Source: Enorma phocaeensis (GTDB lineage: Bacteria; Actinomycetota; Coriobacteriia; Coriobacteriales; Coriobacteriaceae). Taken from it: DNA of 64,000 nt. The notes beneath the pieces are model-generated. The model saw only the letters and a list, made by a program, of their open reading frames with translations. It was not told where the DNA came from and made no database searches. This document shows, piece after piece, positions 25,920 to 35,085 of the stretch. Location of the stretch: the NCBI RefSeq assembly GCF_016901575.1, contig NZ_JACJKQ010000003.1, positions 124,001-188,000 on the forward strand, in the 5' to 3' direction. Numbering within the stretch: the stretch's first letter is position 1; each line of letters opens with the position of its first letter. The position numbers and the translations under genes are program-made.

Positions 25920-26767
25920 TGGCTAACACCGAAAAGGTCAAAGAGCGGGTTAACTGGCCAATCACCATCCTGCTCATCATCGGTCTCATCACCATCATCT
26001 TCCCGCTGTATATGGCGGTGGTCATCGCCTTCAAGGACCCGTCCGAGATGACCAACGACATCGCCGGCATCCTCTCGCTGCCGAGCTCTTGGAGCCTTGA
26101 CAACTTCATTGAGGCGATTCAGGTTACGGACTTCTTCAATTCCTTCCTGAACTCGCTCATCATCACGGTGGTCGCCGTGGTCGTGTCCATCTTGATCCAT
26201 AGCCTCGCCGCCTACGCCATCGGGCGCAACATGGACAAGAAGCGCATCTTCAAGTGGTCGTATTACTTCATCATCGCCGGCATGTATGTGCCCTTCGCGA
26301 TCCTCATGATGCCGCTCGTCAAGCAGACCGCCATCATGCACCTGGACAACATGGTGGGCGTCATGATCTTGTATGTGGTCTTCTACATGCCCATGAACAT
26401 GATGCTCTACACCGGCTACCTGAAGAACATCCCCATCGCGCTGGAGGAGGCCGCCCGCGTCGACGGCGCCAGCACCTGGACCACCTATTGGAAGGTCATC
26501 TTCCCGCTCATGAAGCCCATGCATGCCACCGTGGCCGTCATCACCGGTCTCGCCGTGTGGAACGACGTCATGACGCCGCTCGTCATCATGGGAGGCTCGG
26601 GTGTGAACACGCTGCCGCTCGCGCAGATGAATTTCCAGACCGCCTTCTCCACCAATTACAACTTGGCATTTGCCAGCTACCTGCTTGCCATGCTGCCCAT
26701 GATTATCTTCTACATCGTGGCGCAGAAGCAGATCATCGGCGGTGTCACCAACGGTGCCGTGAAGTAG
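25919..26767 (+). CDS. Sugar ABC permease, MalG/MsmG type
   Basis: 282 residues, starting within the stop codon of the previous gene (TAATG), with AAGGAGGAG upstream. Six membrane segments. EAA loop: LEEAARVDGASTWTTYWKVIFPLMKPMHA. It pairs with the MalF-type permease to form the channel. The hairpin 82 bases after its stop may lower readthrough into the alpha-galactosidase gene. Confidence 0.92.
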   Translation: MANTEKVKERVNWPITILLIIGLITIIFPLYMAVVIAFKDPSEMTNDIAGILSLPSSWSLDNFIEAIQVTDFFNSFLNSLIITVVAVVVSILIHSLAAYAIGRNMDKKRIFKWSYYFIIAGMYVPFAILMMPLVKQTAIMHLDNMVGVMILYVVFYMPMNMMLYTGYLKNIPIALEEAARVDGASTWTTYWKVIFPLMKPMHATVAVITGLAVWNDVMTPLVIMGGSGVNTLPLAQMNFQTAFSTNYNLAFASYLLAMLPMIIFYIVAQKQIIGGVTNGAVK

Positions 26768-26848
26768 CGGTGAGCCTTGGCATCGGGGCATAAATCCGCT
26801 GGATATTCTAGGTGCCGCAGCTATACTGATGCAGATTCTCACCCCCCT

Positions 26849-26874
26849 GTCGGGCCCTGGCAACAGGGCCCGAC
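26849..26874 (+). terminator. 11-bp hairpin between importer genes and alpha-galactosidase
   Basis: GTCGGGCCCTG (26849-26859) pairs perfectly with CAGGGCCCGAC (26864-26874) around GCAA. No T-run follows. It may be an mRNA-stabilising or attenuating hairpin inside the operon. Confidence 0.5.
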
Positions 26875-26932
26875 GGTGTGGGGCGATAGAAACTTCAAAC
26901 ACCCTGTAACGATACAGAAAGCCTGAGGAACC

Positions 26933-29119
26933 ATGCCGCTTGTCTATGACTCCGAGACGAAGACCTTTACTATCCATACGGATCGATCGACCTATCAGAT
27001 GCAGGTCGACCGGTTTGGATACCTGCTTCATCTCTACTATGGCTCTCGTACCGAGGGCACCATGGACTACCTCATCACCTATGCCGACCGCAGCGGCATG
27101 TGCGGATCTCCGCATGATGTGGCCGACAGGACCTATTCGCTCGACGTGCTCCCTCAGGAGTACCCCTTCCAAGGCACGGGAGATATGCGCTGCCCGCTGT
27201 TCGAGGTGCGCGACGCCGAGGGCGCGTGGGGCTGCGACTTGCGCTACGTGCGTCACGAGCTGCGCGAGGGCAAGTACGGCCTGCCGGGGCTGCCGGCGGC
27301 CTATGCTGGTGAGGGGGACGACGCGAAGACGCTCTCCATCACACTCGGTGACCCGCGCCTGGGGCTTGAGGTGGAGCTTCTGTACGGCGTCCTGCCACAT
27401 ATGGATGTCATCACCCGTGCCGCGGTCATCAGAAACGTTGGGCAAAAAGCGGTCACGGTCACGCGCGCGCAGACGGCCTGCCTGGATTTTGTCCATGGTG
27501 ATTATGATGTGATCACGCTGAACGGTCGCCATGCCATGGAGCGCCGCCCAGACCGCCATCCGGTGGGTAACGGCGCTTTCCGCGTGGGGAGCCGCCGGGG
27601 CATGTCCTCAAACCAGTACAACCCTGCCATGATCTTGACCGAGCGCCACACCACCGAGACCGCGGGTCGCTGCTGGTCTATGAACTTCGTGTACAGCGGC
27701 GGCTTTGAGGCACAGGTGGAGCGCGACCAGTACGAGCAGACCCGCATGCAGATGGGACTTTCTGACAACCAGTTCTCCTATCCGCTCCAGCCGGGCGATG
27801 AGCTCGTCGCCCCCGAGGTCATGCTCACCTACTCCAACGCCGGCCTCGGTCGCCTCTCGCAGAATCTGCACCGCTGCATTCGCGAGCACATCGTGCGCGG
27901 CCCTTGGCGTGACCGCCCGCGCCCGGTGCTCATCAACAGCTGGGAGGCCGCCTACTTTGACTTTACCGGCGACTCACTTTTGCGGCTTGCCGAGAAGGCC
28001 GCCGAGCTCGGTTTGGACATGCTCGTCATGGATGACGGCTGGTTTGGCAACCGAATCGACGATTTCCGCGCGCTTGGTGACTGGACGGTGAACGAGGGGA
28101 AGCTCGGCGGCTCGTTGCACGATCTGGTGGAACGCGTGAACGCGCTCGGGCTCAAATTCGGCATCTGGGTGGAGCCCGAGATGGTAAGCGAGGACAGCGA
28201 CCTGTTCCGCGCTCATCCCGACTGGGTGCTCGCCCTGCCAGGAAAAGAGCCGGTGCTCGGCCGCGACCAGCTCGTGCTCGACCTCTCGCGCCCCGAGGTG
28301 CGCGACAATCTTTACGAGCAGCTCTGCGCCGTCTTCGACTCGGCGAACATCGAGTATGTAAAGTGGGACTACAACCGCAGCATCGTGGATGTGTATTCGC
28401 ATGGCACCCGCAACCAGGGCACGGTGCTCTACGACTACATGCTCGGCCTGTACGATCTACTCGAGCGGCTGCACGAGCGCTATCCCAACATGCTCTTCGA
28501 GGGCTGCTCGGCTGGCGGCGGCCGTTTTGATGCGGGCATGATGTACTACACGCCTCAGATTTGGACGAGCGACAACACCGACGCGGACAACCGCATGACC
28601 ATACAGTACGGCACGTCGCTCATCTATCCGGCGAGCACCATGGGCGCGCACGTCTCCGCCTGTCCCAATGAGGTCAACGGGCGCGACGTTCCGCTGGGGG
28701 CGCGCGGCCTTGTGGCAATGGCTGGCGGCGGCTTTGGATACGAGCTCGACCTGCTCGAACTTCCCGAGCGCGCTTGCGAGATCATCCGCGGCCAGGTATC
28801 GACCTATCGCGAGATCGAGCCGCTCGTGCGCGAGGGCCTGCTATACCGTCTCACCACGCCAAAAGACGACGTCTTTGCCTGGGAATATGCGACCGAAGAC
28901 GGATCTTGCGCCGTGGTGTTTGCCGTCGTGATGAAGGTCGAGGGCTACGGCGAGGCCGAATATGTCACGCCGCGCGGCCTGACTCCTGGAGCCGCCTACC
29001 GTGAGGCGGTCTCGGGGCGCATCTTCATGGCGGATGCCCTCATGGATGCGGGTTTGCCGCTGCCGGTGTCGTGTGCACCGTATGCGAGTCGCATGTACCG
29101 ATTCGAGCGAATCGACTAA
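26933..29119 (+). CDS. Alpha-galactosidase, glycoside hydrolase family 36
   Basis: 728 residues, the normal length for tetrameric GH36 enzymes. No signal peptide, so it acts in the cytosol on imported raffinose, melibiose or stachyose and releases galactose. N-terminal beta-supersandwich up to ~320, then the barrel: INSWEAAYFDFTGD, LVMDDGWFGNR (substrate Asp pair), GIWVEPEMVSEDSDL, nucleophile Asp479 in EYVKWDYNRS, CSAGGGRFDAGMMYYTPQIW, and the acid/base Asp547 in WTSDNTDADNR. galT and galK follow with gaps of 42 and 12 bases, completing a galactose-use operon. Confidence 0.95.
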   Translation: MPLVYDSETKTFTIHTDRSTYQMQVDRFGYLLHLYYGSRTEGTMDYLITYADRSGMCGSPHDVADRTYSLDVLPQEYPFQGTGDMRCPLFEVRDAEGAWGCDLRYVRHELREGKYGLPGLPAAYAGEGDDAKTLSITLGDPRLGLEVELLYGVLPHMDVITRAAVIRNVGQKAVTVTRAQTACLDFVHGDYDVITLNGRHAMERRPDRHPVGNGAFRVGSRRGMSSNQYNPAMILTERHTTETAGRCWSMNFVYSGGFEAQVERDQYEQTRMQMGLSDNQFSYPLQPGDELVAPEVMLTYSNAGLGRLSQNLHRCIREHIVRGPWRDRPRPVLINSWEAAYFDFTGDSLLRLAEKAAELGLDMLVMDDGWFGNRIDDFRALGDWTVNEGKLGGSLHDLVERVNALGLKFGIWVEPEMVSEDSDLFRAHPDWVLALPGKEPVLGRDQLVLDLSRPEVRDNLYEQLCAVFDSANIEYVKWDYNRSIVDVYSHGTRNQGTVLYDYMLGLYDLLERLHERYPNMLFEGCSAGGGRFDAGMMYYTPQIWTSDNTDADNRMTIQYGTSLIYPASTMGAHVSACPNEVNGRDVPLGARGLVAMAGGGFGYELDLLELPERACEIIRGQVSTYREIEPLVREGLLYRLTTPKDDVFAWEYATEDGSCAVVFAVVMKVEGYGEAEYVTPRGLTPGAAYREAVSGRIFMADALMDAGLPLPVSCAPYASRMYRFERID

Positions 29120-29161
29120 GGTTTCCGCCGGTTTGAGAGCCGGCGGGGAAGGGAAGCCAAC

Positions 29162-30751
29162 ATGGACCGTACGTGGTTTTCGGGTCCCGAGGACGGCGTG
29201 GCGGCGCTCGTCGCCTACGCATTGGAGCGGGGCCTGATCGGCAAGAGCGATGTCACCTATGCGTCAAACGGCATGTTTGACATTCTGCGCTATGAGCCAG
29301 CCGGAACCTTTGTGCCCAAGCGGGCGTGCGCCCGCTTTACGGCGGCAGCGGCCTGTCCCTCGCTCGAGGAGATCCTCGCGGCCTTGCTGGACGATGCCGT
29401 CTCGCGCGGCGTCATCGATGGCGGCATCGCAAGTCGCGACCTGCTCGACACGCGCCTCATGGGCGTGGTCACGCCGCGTCCGAGCGACGTGGTGCGCGAG
29501 TTCCGCGAGCGGCTGCGCGTCTCGCCCGAGAAGGCCACCGACTATCTGTACAAGCTCTCGCTCGACTCCGACTACATCCGCACCTACCGTATCGCGCGCG
29601 ACCGCAAGTGGGTCACCTCTACGCGCTACGGCGACCTGGACATCACCATCAACCTGTCCAAGCCCGAGAAGGACCCCAAGGCCATCGCCGCTGCGCTCGA
29701 GAAGCAGAAGGAGGGTGGCCCCGAGCCGTATCCGCGCTGCCAGCTCTGCCGCGAGAACGAGGGCTACGCGGGGCGCCTCGACCACCCCGCGCGCGAGACC
29801 ATCCGCCTCATGCCGCTGCGCCTGGCAGGCGGCGAGCGCTGGTACATGCAGTACAGCCCGTATGTGTACTACAACGAGCACTGCATCGTGCTCTCCGAGC
29901 AGCACGTGCCCATGAAGATCGACCGCACCACCTTTGTGCGCCTGCTGGACTTCGTGGACCAGTTCCCTCACTACACGCTGGGCTCCAACGCCGACCTGCC
30001 CATCGTGGGCGGCTCCATCCTCACGCATGAGCACTACCAGGGAGGCCGCTACACCTTCGCCATGGCCAAGGCGCAGCTGCGCGAGCGGCTCACCTTTCCG
30101 GGCTTCGAGGAGGTCGAGGCGGGTATCGTCGAGTGGCCTATGTCGGTCATCCGTCTGGATGCCGAGAAGCCCACGCCGCTCGTGAGGCTCGCCGAGAAGA
30201 TCCTCGCCGCCTGGCGCGGCTACTCCGACGAGTCGGTGGGGGTGCTCTCGCACACGGGCGGCACCCCGCACAACACCATCACGCCCATCGCGCGCCGCCG
30301 CGGCAAGCTCTTTGAGCTCGACTTGGTGCTGCGCAACAACCGCACCACCGACGAGTATCCGCTCGGCATCTTCCACCCGCACGCGGAGCTGCACCACATC
30401 AAGAAAGAGAACATCGGCCTCATCGAGGTCATGGGGCTTGCGGTCCTGCCCTCCCGCCTGCTGGGCGAGATGCAGCGCTTGCGCAAGGTGATTCTTGCCG
30501 GCGAGGACCCCGCCCAGGTGCCCGAGGTCGCCGCGCACGCCGCCTGGGCGGCCGAGATCTTGGAGAAGTATCCGCAGTACCGGCCCGAGAACCTGTCGGG
30601 CATCAAGCAGGCCGACGCGGACGCGCTCGATGACGTGCTCCAGGAAGAAATCGGCCAGGTGTTCTCGAAGGTGCTCGAGCAGTGTGCGGTCTTTGCCGAC
30701 ACGCATGAGGGACGCAAGGCGTTCGCTCGCTTTATCGAAAGCGTCAAATAA
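29162..30751 (+). CDS. galT: Galactose-1-phosphate uridylyltransferase, class II
   Basis: 529 residues, the long class II form of bacterial GalT. It exchanges UDP between UDP-glucose and galactose-1-phosphate (Leloir pathway). Visible elements: RLRVSPEKATDYLYKLSLDSDYIRT, CQLCRENEGYAGR, YVYYNEHCIVLSEQHVPM, and GGSILTHEHYQGGRYTFAMAK, the class II nucleotide-binding stretch with the His residues. GGGAAGGG-type bases precede the ATG. Cytosolic. It lies between alpha-galactosidase and galK, so it uses the product of the next gene. No galE is present in the window. Confidence 0.95.
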   Translation: MDRTWFSGPEDGVAALVAYALERGLIGKSDVTYASNGMFDILRYEPAGTFVPKRACARFTAAAACPSLEEILAALLDDAVSRGVIDGGIASRDLLDTRLMGVVTPRPSDVVREFRERLRVSPEKATDYLYKLSLDSDYIRTYRIARDRKWVTSTRYGDLDITINLSKPEKDPKAIAAALEKQKEGGPEPYPRCQLCRENEGYAGRLDHPARETIRLMPLRLAGGERWYMQYSPYVYYNEHCIVLSEQHVPMKIDRTTFVRLLDFVDQFPHYTLGSNADLPIVGGSILTHEHYQGGRYTFAMAKAQLRERLTFPGFEEVEAGIVEWPMSVIRLDAEKPTPLVRLAEKILAAWRGYSDESVGVLSHTGGTPHNTITPIARRRGKLFELDLVLRNNRTTDEYPLGIFHPHAELHHIKKENIGLIEVMGLAVLPSRLLGEMQRLRKVILAGEDPAQVPEVAAHAAWAAEILEKYPQYRPENLSGIKQADADALDDVLQEEIGQVFSKVLEQCAVFADTHEGRKAFARFIESVK

Positions 30752-30763
30752 GAGACGGAGGAC

Positions 30764-32017
30764 ATGATGGGTAACGAGGACAGCGTTATGCTGCCGCTGG
30801 TGTACGGCAAGGCGGCCGAGGTGGCCCGCAAACGCCTCGAGCACCTGGAGACGTGGTATCACGAGCTCTATGGCGAGGCAGAGCTCGAGTTCTACTCCGC
30901 TCCGGGCCGCACCGAGATCATCGGCAACCACACCGACCACAACGGCGGCAAGATTCTCGCGGCGAGCATCACCATGGACACGGTCGCAGCGGCTGCCAAG
31001 CGTGCCGACGGCGAGGTGCACATCACGAGCGAGGGCTACGACAAGGAGGTCGTCATCGACGTCGCCACCGCCGCCGAGACCCCGCACTGCGAGGGCACCG
31101 TGTCGCTCGTGGCGGGCATGATCGTCGCGGCCCGCGATATGGGCTACGAGGTGGGCGGCTTCAACGCTACCGTCTCCTCTGAGGTCATCCCGTCCGCCGG
31201 CGTGAGCTCCTCGGCCTCGTTCGAGATGCTCGTGTGCACCATCATCGACCACCTGTTCAACGGCGATTCCATCCCGAGCGCGGACTATGCCCGCATCGGC
31301 CAGTACGCCGAGAACCATTTCTGGGACAAGGCTTCGGGCCTCATGGACCAGATGGCCTGCGCGGTGGGCGGTACCATCCTGCTGGATTTCTCAGACGGCG
31401 TGAGGTATCGCAAGGTCGATTTCTCCTACGACGCCTTGGGCCTTGACCTGGTGATCGTGAACACGGGCAAGGGCCATGCGGACCTCTCGGCCGAGTACTC
31501 CTCGGTGCCGGGCGAGATGCGTGAGGTCGCCGCCGCCCTGGGCGTGAAGAACCTCTGCGAGACCAACGAGGACGTGCTGCTTGAGAACCTGGAGGCCGTG
31601 CGCGAGGGCGTGGGCAACGACCGTGCCATTCTGCGCGCCCTGCATTACTTCGAGGAGTGCGGCCGGGTGGACACCGCCGTGGCGGCGCTCGAGGCCGGCG
31701 ACAAGGCCAAGGTGCTCGAGATGATCGAGGCTTCGGGCAACTCCTCGTGGAAGTGGCTGCAGAATGCCTATGTCGCGAGCGACCCCTCTGAACAGTCGAT
31801 TCCGCTCGCGCTCGCGCTTACTGAAATCTTCCTGCGTCGCGCCGGCGCGGGCGTGTGCCGCCTGCACGGCGGCGGGTTCGCCGGTGTGATCATGTGTGCG
31901 GTGCCCAAGGACAAGACCGATGCCTATGTGGACTTCATGGCCGGTTACTTTGGCGCACAGAACGTTTACCGTACCGGCATCCGCCAGACTGGTGCCGTGT
32001 GCTTGGGAAGCATGTAG
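30764..32017 (+). CDS. galK: Galactokinase
   Basis: 417 residues; CGGAGGAC precedes the ATG. GHMP-kinase fold: substrate motif SAPGRTEIIGNHTDHNGGKIL, ATP-binding motif PSAGVSSSASFEMLV, catalytic Asp in MDQMACAVGGTILLDF, and C-terminal RRAGAGVCRLHGGGFAGVIMC. It phosphorylates galactose to galactose-1-phosphate, which galT (12 bases upstream) uses. End of the galactoside operon; paired hairpins follow. Confidence 0.95.
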   Translation: MMGNEDSVMLPLVYGKAAEVARKRLEHLETWYHELYGEAELEFYSAPGRTEIIGNHTDHNGGKILAASITMDTVAAAAKRADGEVHITSEGYDKEVVIDVATAAETPHCEGTVSLVAGMIVAARDMGYEVGGFNATVSSEVIPSAGVSSSASFEMLVCTIIDHLFNGDSIPSADYARIGQYAENHFWDKASGLMDQMACAVGGTILLDFSDGVRYRKVDFSYDALGLDLVIVNTGKGHADLSAEYSSVPGEMREVAAALGVKNLCETNEDVLLENLEAVREGVGNDRAILRALHYFEECGRVDTAVAALEAGDKAKVLEMIEASGNSSWKWLQNAYVASDPSEQSIPLALALTEIFLRRAGAGVCRLHGGGFAGVIMCAVPKDKTDAYVDFMAGYFGAQNVYRTGIRQTGAVCLGSM

Positions 32018-32041
32018 GCAAGCGCCTGCCTCATGCGATGG

Positions 32042-32102
32042 GTCGGGCTCGTCTTGCCCGACAAGGCGGCGCGCCGGGATGTGGACCTCTCGGCGCGCCG
32101 CC
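32042..32102. terminator. Two hairpins between convergent galK and phosphoesterase genes
   Basis: A 7-bp hairpin (GTCGGGC at 32042-32048, GCCCGAC at 32056-32062) is followed by a perfect 12-bp stem, GGCGGCGCGCCG (32065-32076) with CGGCGCGCCGCC (32091-32102). Their place between convergent stop codons suggests bidirectional termination, though neither has a long T-run. Confidence 0.55.
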
Positions 32103-32107
32103 GCATT

Positions 32108-32758
32108 CTAGACTTCGTCCACCTTGAGCAGCCCGCGTCTCTCTCCTGCGGCAGGCAGCTCGTCGTCGGGGATGTCGATGATATGGGCGCCGCAGACATT
32201 GATAACCGTGGTTCCTACAGGATGGGTGCGCGTGCGCGCCACGCGGCCATATGCCATGTGAATGTGCCCGTGCAGCATGAGGCGCGGGCGCAGACGCTCC
32301 ACGAGCGTATCGAAGGCCTCGAATCCGCGGTGGGGGAGGTCGTCGAGATCTCCGAATCCGCGAATCGGGGCATGGGTGACCAGGATATCGACCCCTCCCG
32401 TCGACTGCGCGAGCAGCGACATCTTTGCCGCGCGCCAGCGCATCTCCTGTTCGGAAAAGCCATAGACCGTCCCGTTGTATTTCAGCGAGCCGCCGAGGCC
32501 CATGATGTGGAGCCCCCGGAAAGACCGAATGCCGCCCTCGATGGATATGCATCCCTCGGGCTGATGGCGAGCATAGTCGGTATCGTGGTTGCCGGGCACG
32601 TAGAGCAAGGGAACGTTGGCGAGCGTCACGATGTGCTCCAGGTAGCGCGCGGGCAGATCCCCGCATGAGATGATGAGGTCGACGTCGCGCATACGCTCGT
32701 GGTCGTAATAGGTGGTGAGCCAGTCCTCCTCGACATCCGAGATGCCCAAGATCCTCAT
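32108..32758 (-). CDS. Calcineurin-like metallophosphoesterase
   Basis: 216 residues. Two-metal phosphoesterase motifs in order: an N-terminal DVEED, DLIISCGDLP, VPGNHDTD, VTHAP, and LHGHIHMAYG. Together these would bind the Mn/Fe pair. The first motif reads SDVEEDW where family members commonly have a D-x-H, so the first metal site may differ. Cytosolic, substrate unknown. Its ATG overlaps the stop codon of the ParB-like/BMP fusion (ATGA), so the two are co-translated and probably work together on one metabolite or signal. Confidence 0.85.
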   Translation of the reverse strand: MRILGISDVEEDWLTTYYDHERMRDVDLIISCGDLPARYLEHIVTLANVPLLYVPGNHDTDYARHQPEGCISIEGGIRSFRGLHIMGLGGSLKYNGTVYGFSEQEMRWRAAKMSLLAQSTGGVDILVTHAPIRGFGDLDDLPHRGFEAFDTLVERLRPRLMLHGHIHMAYGRVARTRTHPVGTTVINVCGAHIIDIPDDELPAAGERRGLLKVDEV

Positions 32759-34713
32759 TGCGCGGTTCCCGACTGTACAAGGGCGCTGGGGTCGAGCGGT
32801 ATCACTCCGGCGACCTCGACCTTCTCCAGGCCGTCCTCAGAGAGTTCTCGCTGTTCGGGAAGGCGCCCTACGACATTCTCGTTCAGCCAGCGCATGCGAA
32901 CGATCTCCTCGCTCGAGAGGCGTCCGTCGCCTTCCTGCTGGATGACGCCGCTTTGGCTAACGAGTTCGCCGGCGAACGGGTTGATGCGCCCGCTCAAGAC
33001 GGATTGTCGAATCACCTCGTTAAGTACGCGCTGCCCTCGGGGAAGGCTTCCCGATAGCTTGACGTCCAGGACGCCCGTCCGCATGCCCCACCAGTAGTTC
33101 AGGGCCTTGTCTGGCCGCACGCTGCTTTCACGATTCCAGGCATCGTTGCGGATGGATTGCACGATGAGCTCGTAATACCGACCCCATTGCCATACGGGCT
33201 CTGCGAGATGCGTGGCCGTCTCATCGTCTTCGACGCGGTACAGGCCCCAGGGCTCGTCGGGTTTTGCGGGGACGGGATAGTCGCGCCCCGAGACGATGCG
33301 CACCCCCTCTTCATGGAGCTCGCGTTTCCAGTCATAGTCCTTTGCCGAGAACCACTTCAGGTACACCGTGACCTTGGGGTCGATCATGGCGGCGCCGATG
33401 GCGAAGGCGTTGATTTCCGACACGGTGCTGAACACCGGGGTCTCGGCGACATAGCCCACCTTGTGGTTTTCCGCCATAGAGGCGGCGAGCGCTCCCAGCA
33501 GAAACTTCGCTTCGTACATGCGGCCGTAAAAGGTGCGGACCGCGCTATGTGAAAGGCTTACCGAGCAGTTGATGACGTCGACGTCGGGGTGTGCCACCGC
33601 AGCGCGCAGCGCCTGGGTCATCTGGGTCGGATGGACGGTCACGATGAGGTCGCATCCAGCGTCGAGCGCTTCGTCGACTGCCCAGTCGAACTCGTCGTCT
33701 GCCTTGCAGTCGGGATAGGCCGCCGTCTTCACCGTAGCCCCCAAACGCGCCTCGAGCGTGCGTCGACCTTGATCGTGGAGGGCCTCCCATCCATCGAGCA
33801 CGGGGTTTCCCTCGTATATGAATCCCACGCGGAAAGGCTTGGCAAGCACTGCCCCCTTGTAGATGGTCTTGAGTTCGGGCAGGAGCTTAGGCTTTGAAGG
33901 GGTGGGGTTTTCCAGATAGTCTATGGCGTCCGGTTTCGACGACACCACGAACTCGCTCCACATGCGTTCGACCATGTCATCGACTTCACGCTCGCTTTTT
34001 CCCGCCGCTTCGCCCAGGCCGTAGACTTTCAGGTAGATGAGGAACGCCTCGCCCACCGCCATGTCCAAATAGGTGCCGCCCTTGCGCCTCCAGGCAGAAG
34101 AGAAGGTATAGAAGGCCGTGCTGAGAGATTTGACTTTCTCGTCCGGCCAGGCGCGGTCGAGCGTCTCGCCCAGGGCTGCCGCTAGGCGAACATAGGACCC
34201 CTCCTCATCGAAAAGAATGCCGTAGACGGGAGCGACCGCATAGAAGCGCGTAAATTCCTGATAGACACGAAACGCCTTGGAGTCGGAAGGCATGGGGACG
34301 ACACGCGTTATGCTGGCGAGGATCGTCGGCATGTTGAGATAGCGCATGACCGAGACGCGCTTATTGCCTTCCTGCACATAGAAGCGCTGCATGAACTCAT
34401 AGACGATGATGGGGTCTCGAAGGCCCTCTTCGCGCTGGGAATCGATGAGGCTGCTCCATTTTCCCGCAAACTCCGAAGATGCTTCGGGAAGGGGCATGAA
34501 GTCGCTTGAAAACATATTCTGCCGGCCACGCGTCTTGGTGCCGGCGATGAGTGCCGTATCGATTTCGGTAAGGCCTATGGGGATTTCGCCTTGTGAGCCC
34601 TGGCCTTTCAGAATATCGTCGAGTGCCGGAGGATAAGGATAGCGGCCTGCTGCGACGTCGCGTTGGATCTGCTTGATGCCAGCTTTGCGCGCCTTGCGAT
34701 AATCCTCCAGCAT
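32755..34713 (-). CDS. ParB-like domain fused to BMP-family binding domain, no signal peptide
   Basis: 652 residues from the ATG at 34713 (GGAGGG six bases upstream; a GTG four codons earlier is unlikely). No signal peptide or membrane helix is visible, so it is predicted cytosolic. Residues ~45-140 contain a ParB/Srx-like segment: GTKTRGRQNMFSSDFMPL, then DPIIVYEFMQRFYVQEGNKR with a Gly-Asn-Lys-Arg in place of the usual G-x-x-R. From ~300 a BMP/Med-type periplasmic-binding fold follows (FRVGFIYEGNPVLDGWEALHDQ; DLIVTVHPTQ; FLLGALAASMAENHKVGYV), the family that binds purine nucleosides in PnrA/Med. A C-terminal region (~500-652) is unassigned. It may be an intracellular nucleoside or nucleotide sensor; that is inference. 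Confidence 0.8.
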   Translation of the reverse strand: MLEDYRKARKAGIKQIQRDVAAGRYPYPPALDDILKGQGSQGEIPIGLTEIDTALIAGTKTRGRQNMFSSDFMPLPEASSEFAGKWSSLIDSQREEGLRDPIIVYEFMQRFYVQEGNKRVSVMRYLNMPTILASITRVVPMPSDSKAFRVYQEFTRFYAVAPVYGILFDEEGSYVRLAAALGETLDRAWPDEKVKSLSTAFYTFSSAWRRKGGTYLDMAVGEAFLIYLKVYGLGEAAGKSEREVDDMVERMWSEFVVSSKPDAIDYLENPTPSKPKLLPELKTIYKGAVLAKPFRVGFIYEGNPVLDGWEALHDQGRRTLEARLGATVKTAAYPDCKADDEFDWAVDEALDAGCDLIVTVHPTQMTQALRAAVAHPDVDVINCSVSLSHSAVRTFYGRMYEAKFLLGALAASMAENHKVGYVAETPVFSTVSEINAFAIGAAMIDPKVTVYLKWFSAKDYDWKRELHEEGVRIVSGRDYPVPAKPDEPWGLYRVEDDETATHLAEPVWQWGRYYELIVQSIRNDAWNRESSVRPDKALNYWWGMRTGVLDVKLSGSLPRGQRVLNEVIRQSVLSGRINPFAGELVSQSGVIQQEGDGRLSSEEIVRMRWLNENVVGRLPEQRELSEDGLEKVEVAGVIPLDPSALVQSGTAQ

Positions 34714-34845
34714 GATGCCCTCCACTTCTTCGTCTGGTGTGCGCCCGCTCAGGGGTGTCGGTGAGCGCGGCCGATGGGACCATCGTACAGAAGCTGGCGT
34801 CGGGATTGGGCGGGTTTGAATATCATTTCGGCAAATGGTGGTAGA

Positions 34846-34872
34846 TTCTTTTTCGGTATATATGAAAAAGAA
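34846..34872. promoter_or_regulatory. 9-bp perfect inverted repeat in an AT-rich patch
   Basis: TTCTTTTTC (34846-34854) and GAAAAAGAA (34864-34872) flank GGTATATAT. It lies 133 bases upstream of the minus-strand ParB-like/BMP gene, in sequence that drops to about 22% G+C at 34861-34920. Candidate operator for that gene; no clear -35/-10 pair is seen. Confidence 0.35.
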
Positions 34873-34996
34873 CGTATATTATATAGAAATATATCAATAT
34901 ACAGTTATTCGTCTTGATGACATGGGTCGAGCCGGAGTCGTGCGGTTCCAGCGGAGGGCTGCCATGTGAAATCGACATCATGGCGAGAGCGCCATA

Positions 34997-35085
34997 GTTC
35001 GAATCCCTCCTGCAACCAGTTGCAAGGAGCTATAGGTCTCAAATGATTTGGTTGTAGAAAGGGAAACTGGCGGAGGAGGAGGGAT
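34997..35085. repeat. 89-bp direct repeat, copy 1
   Basis: Identical to 35192-35280 over 89 bases; the period is 195. Its right end (from 35068) contains the CCA, acceptor strand and part of the T-arm of the tRNA-Ser(CGA) gene in minus orientation, so this copy carries a ~18-base tRNA 3' fragment. Its left end begins GTTCGAATCCCTCCT, the same T-arm sequence in the opposite direction, followed by the hairpin CTCCTGCAACCAGTTGCAAGG. It looks like an attachment-site scar or a local duplication. Confidence 0.9.

Noticed and set aside
34997-35020. GTTCGAATCCCTCCTGCAACCA looked like the 3' end of a plus-strand tRNA with CCA
   Set aside because: The stem spacing is wrong (T-arm to CCA is too short for a 7-bp acceptor), no matching 5' half exists, and both copies are parts of an 89-bp repeat.
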